Shown piece by piece: positions 5,732 to 6,272 of a stretch of DNA of 6,272 bases. Every line of letters begins with the position of its first letter. Positions within the stretch are counted from its first letter, which is position 1. This DNA is from an uncultured Prevotellaceae bacterium (GTDB lineage: Bacteria > Bacteroidota > Bacteroidia > Bacteroidales > Bacteroidaceae), in the NCBI GenBank assembly GCA_946539635.1, contig CAMNHS010000083.1, forward strand, positions 1-6,272, in the 5' to 3' direction. Position numbers and translations under genes: made by a program. The notes under the pieces were generated by a model that had not been told where the DNA came from, did no database searches, and worked only from the letters and a program-made list of their open reading frames with translations.

Positions 5732-5760
5732 AATGAATTATGAATTAATATTTTTGGCTG

Positions 5761-5792
5761 CAAAATTATACAAAAAATATAACAAAACCAAA
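5761..5792 (-). promoter_or_regulatory. Promoter of the GH2 operon
   Basis: The minus strand reads TTTG (5792-5789), 20 bases, then TAATTTTG (5768-5761). This is a full match to the Bacteroidetes -33/-7 consensus with good spacing. Transcription would start near 5754, leaving a leader of about 23 bases that ends in the near-repeat ATTCATAATTCATT before ATG 5731. Confidence 0.8.
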
Positions 5793-5798
5793 AAAAAT

Positions 5799-5845
5799 TT
5801 CGTTTTCATTTTCGTTTTCTTTAAAATTATTGTACCTTCGCACCC
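5799..5845 (+). promoter_or_regulatory. Promoter of the patatin gene, 47-bp module copy 2
   Basis: TTTTCG (5809-5814), 18 bases and TACCTTCG (5833-5840) form a -33/-7 pair like that of the LRR gene. The module is 45/47 identical to the minus strand at 1705-1659, ends at CACCC (5845), and so stops about where transcription would start. The rest of the 179-bp divergent gap holds the GH2 promoter and the heptamer leader. Confidence 0.65.
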
Positions 5846-5851
5846 GAAAAA

Positions 5852-5907
5852 ACATTGACCATTGAACATTGACCATTCTTGAAACCTGAAACTTGAAACC
5901 AGAAACT
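5852..5907 (+). repeat. Eight consecutive heptamers forming the patatin leader
   Basis: The leader divides exactly into ACATTGA, CCATTGA, ACATTGA, CCATTCT, TGAAACC, TGAAACT, TGAAACC and AGAAACT, then AAA and the GTG start at 5911. The first four alternate as a 14-bp repeat and the last four form a second family in the same 7-bp phase. Confidence 0.85.
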
Positions 5908-5910
5908 AAA

Positions 5911-6272
5911 GTGAGAGACGTAGCATTAGTACTATCCAGCGGTGGGGCCCGTGGTTTGGCTCATATTGGGGCCATAGAAGAGCTTGAGGCACAAGGCTAC
6001 CGCATCAAGAGCATCGTAGGATGTTCTATGGGTGCTATTATAGGAGGTATGTATGCTGCAGGAAAGCTGGCGGAATATAAGGAATGGATGCAGACCATCG
6101 ACAAAAAGAAGATTCTGTCGCTCCTCGATATCTCCTTCTCTCTCGACCACTTGGTGAAGGGCGAGAAGATAATAGAAGCCATGAAGGAGATAGTGCCCGA
6201 CGTGAAGATAGAAGATTTGCCTATTCCCTTCAAGGCTGTTGCCACCGATTGGGAAAAGGGACAAGAAGTAGT
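5911..6272 (+). CDS. Patatin-like phospholipase (5' part, runs off the window)
   Basis: The first 120 residues are visible. The protein opens at once with the patatin core: 'VALVLSSGGARGLAHIGAI', where the Gly-rich GGARG (11-15) forms the oxyanion hole, and 'VGCSMGAIIGG', where Ser39 in G-C-S-M-G is the nucleophile of the Ser-Asp dyad. 'IPFKAVATDWEKGQEV' matches the next conserved strand; the catalytic Asp (DGG/A) lies beyond the window. Members of this family hydrolyse acyl esters of phospholipids or other lipids. Many Bacteroidetes homologues carry a C-terminal surface-antigen barrel (PlpD-like), but no signal peptide is visible here, so a cytoplasmic form is likely. The GTG at 5911 is chosen because it starts right before the first strand. 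There is no in-frame ATG nearby; an in-frame TTG at 5893 is possible, and TGA at 5887-5889 closes the frame upstream. It is divergent from the GH2 operon. Confidence 0.85.
   Translation, partial: MRDVALVLSSGGARGLAHIGAIEELEAQGYRIKSIVGCSMGAIIGGMYAAGKLAEYKEWMQTIDKKKILSLLDISFSLDHLVKGEKIIEAMKEIVPDVKIEDLPIPFKAVATDWEKGQEV

Noticed and set aside
5932..6264. Minus-strand ORFs at the right edge
   Set aside because: They are complements of the patatin core motifs on the plus strand.

Overview
The window reads as a chromosome fragment of a Bacteroidales bacterium, most likely Prevotella or a close relative. The reasons are: promoters of the Bacteroidetes type (TAnnTTTG or TACCTTYG at -7) in front of most genes, no clear Shine-Dalgarno sites, A/T-rich leaders, a BspA-type leucine-rich-repeat protein, a Bacteroidetes-style Hanks kinase with an 'RYGRWFVLK' signature, and a secreted GH2 glycosidase. 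There are no tRNA, rRNA, CRISPR or insertion-sequence signals. I assigned function by recognising motifs, without any database search.

Layout, left to right. (1) At 1-275, on the minus strand, there is a very short complete transcription unit: a -7 box, a repeat-built leader, a 46-codon ORF for a basic amphipathic peptide, and a 12-bp terminator hairpin with a GNRA loop. (2) At 410-1003, on the plus strand, a 197-residue protein has a putative DNA-binding N-terminus. Two palindromes 10 bp apart (TTGGCCCAA) lie between it and the divergent minigene. (3) At 1029-1658, on the minus strand, is a small secreted BspA-like LRR protein, convergent with gene 2 over a shared hairpin. (4) At 1759-3114, on the plus strand, is a membrane Ser/Thr protein kinase with a coiled-coil extracytoplasmic half. 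(5) At 3866-5731 and then 3111-3776, both minus, a secreted GH2 enzyme (probable beta-glucuronidase type) is followed by a secreted LolA-like protein, probably one operon. The LolA-like stop codon overlaps the kinase stop codon. (6) From 5911 to the window end, plus strand, is the start of a patatin-like phospholipase, divergent from the GH2 gene.

The genes do not form one recognisable pathway. The common theme is the cell envelope: four secreted or membrane proteins plus a probable lipase.

The most unusual structure is not a gene. Leaders and signal-peptide coding regions are built from exactly phase-locked 7-bp or 8-bp tandem units: 221-260, 3711-3745, 3802-3834, 3836-3870, 5671-5710 and 5852-5907. 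Two arrays lie inside signal-peptide codons, where gain or loss of one unit would shift the frame. A second point of interest is a 47-bp promoter module present twice in opposite orientation (1659-1705 and 5799-5845). One copy drives the LRR gene with almost no room for a leader; the other drives the patatin gene through a leader made of eight heptamers.
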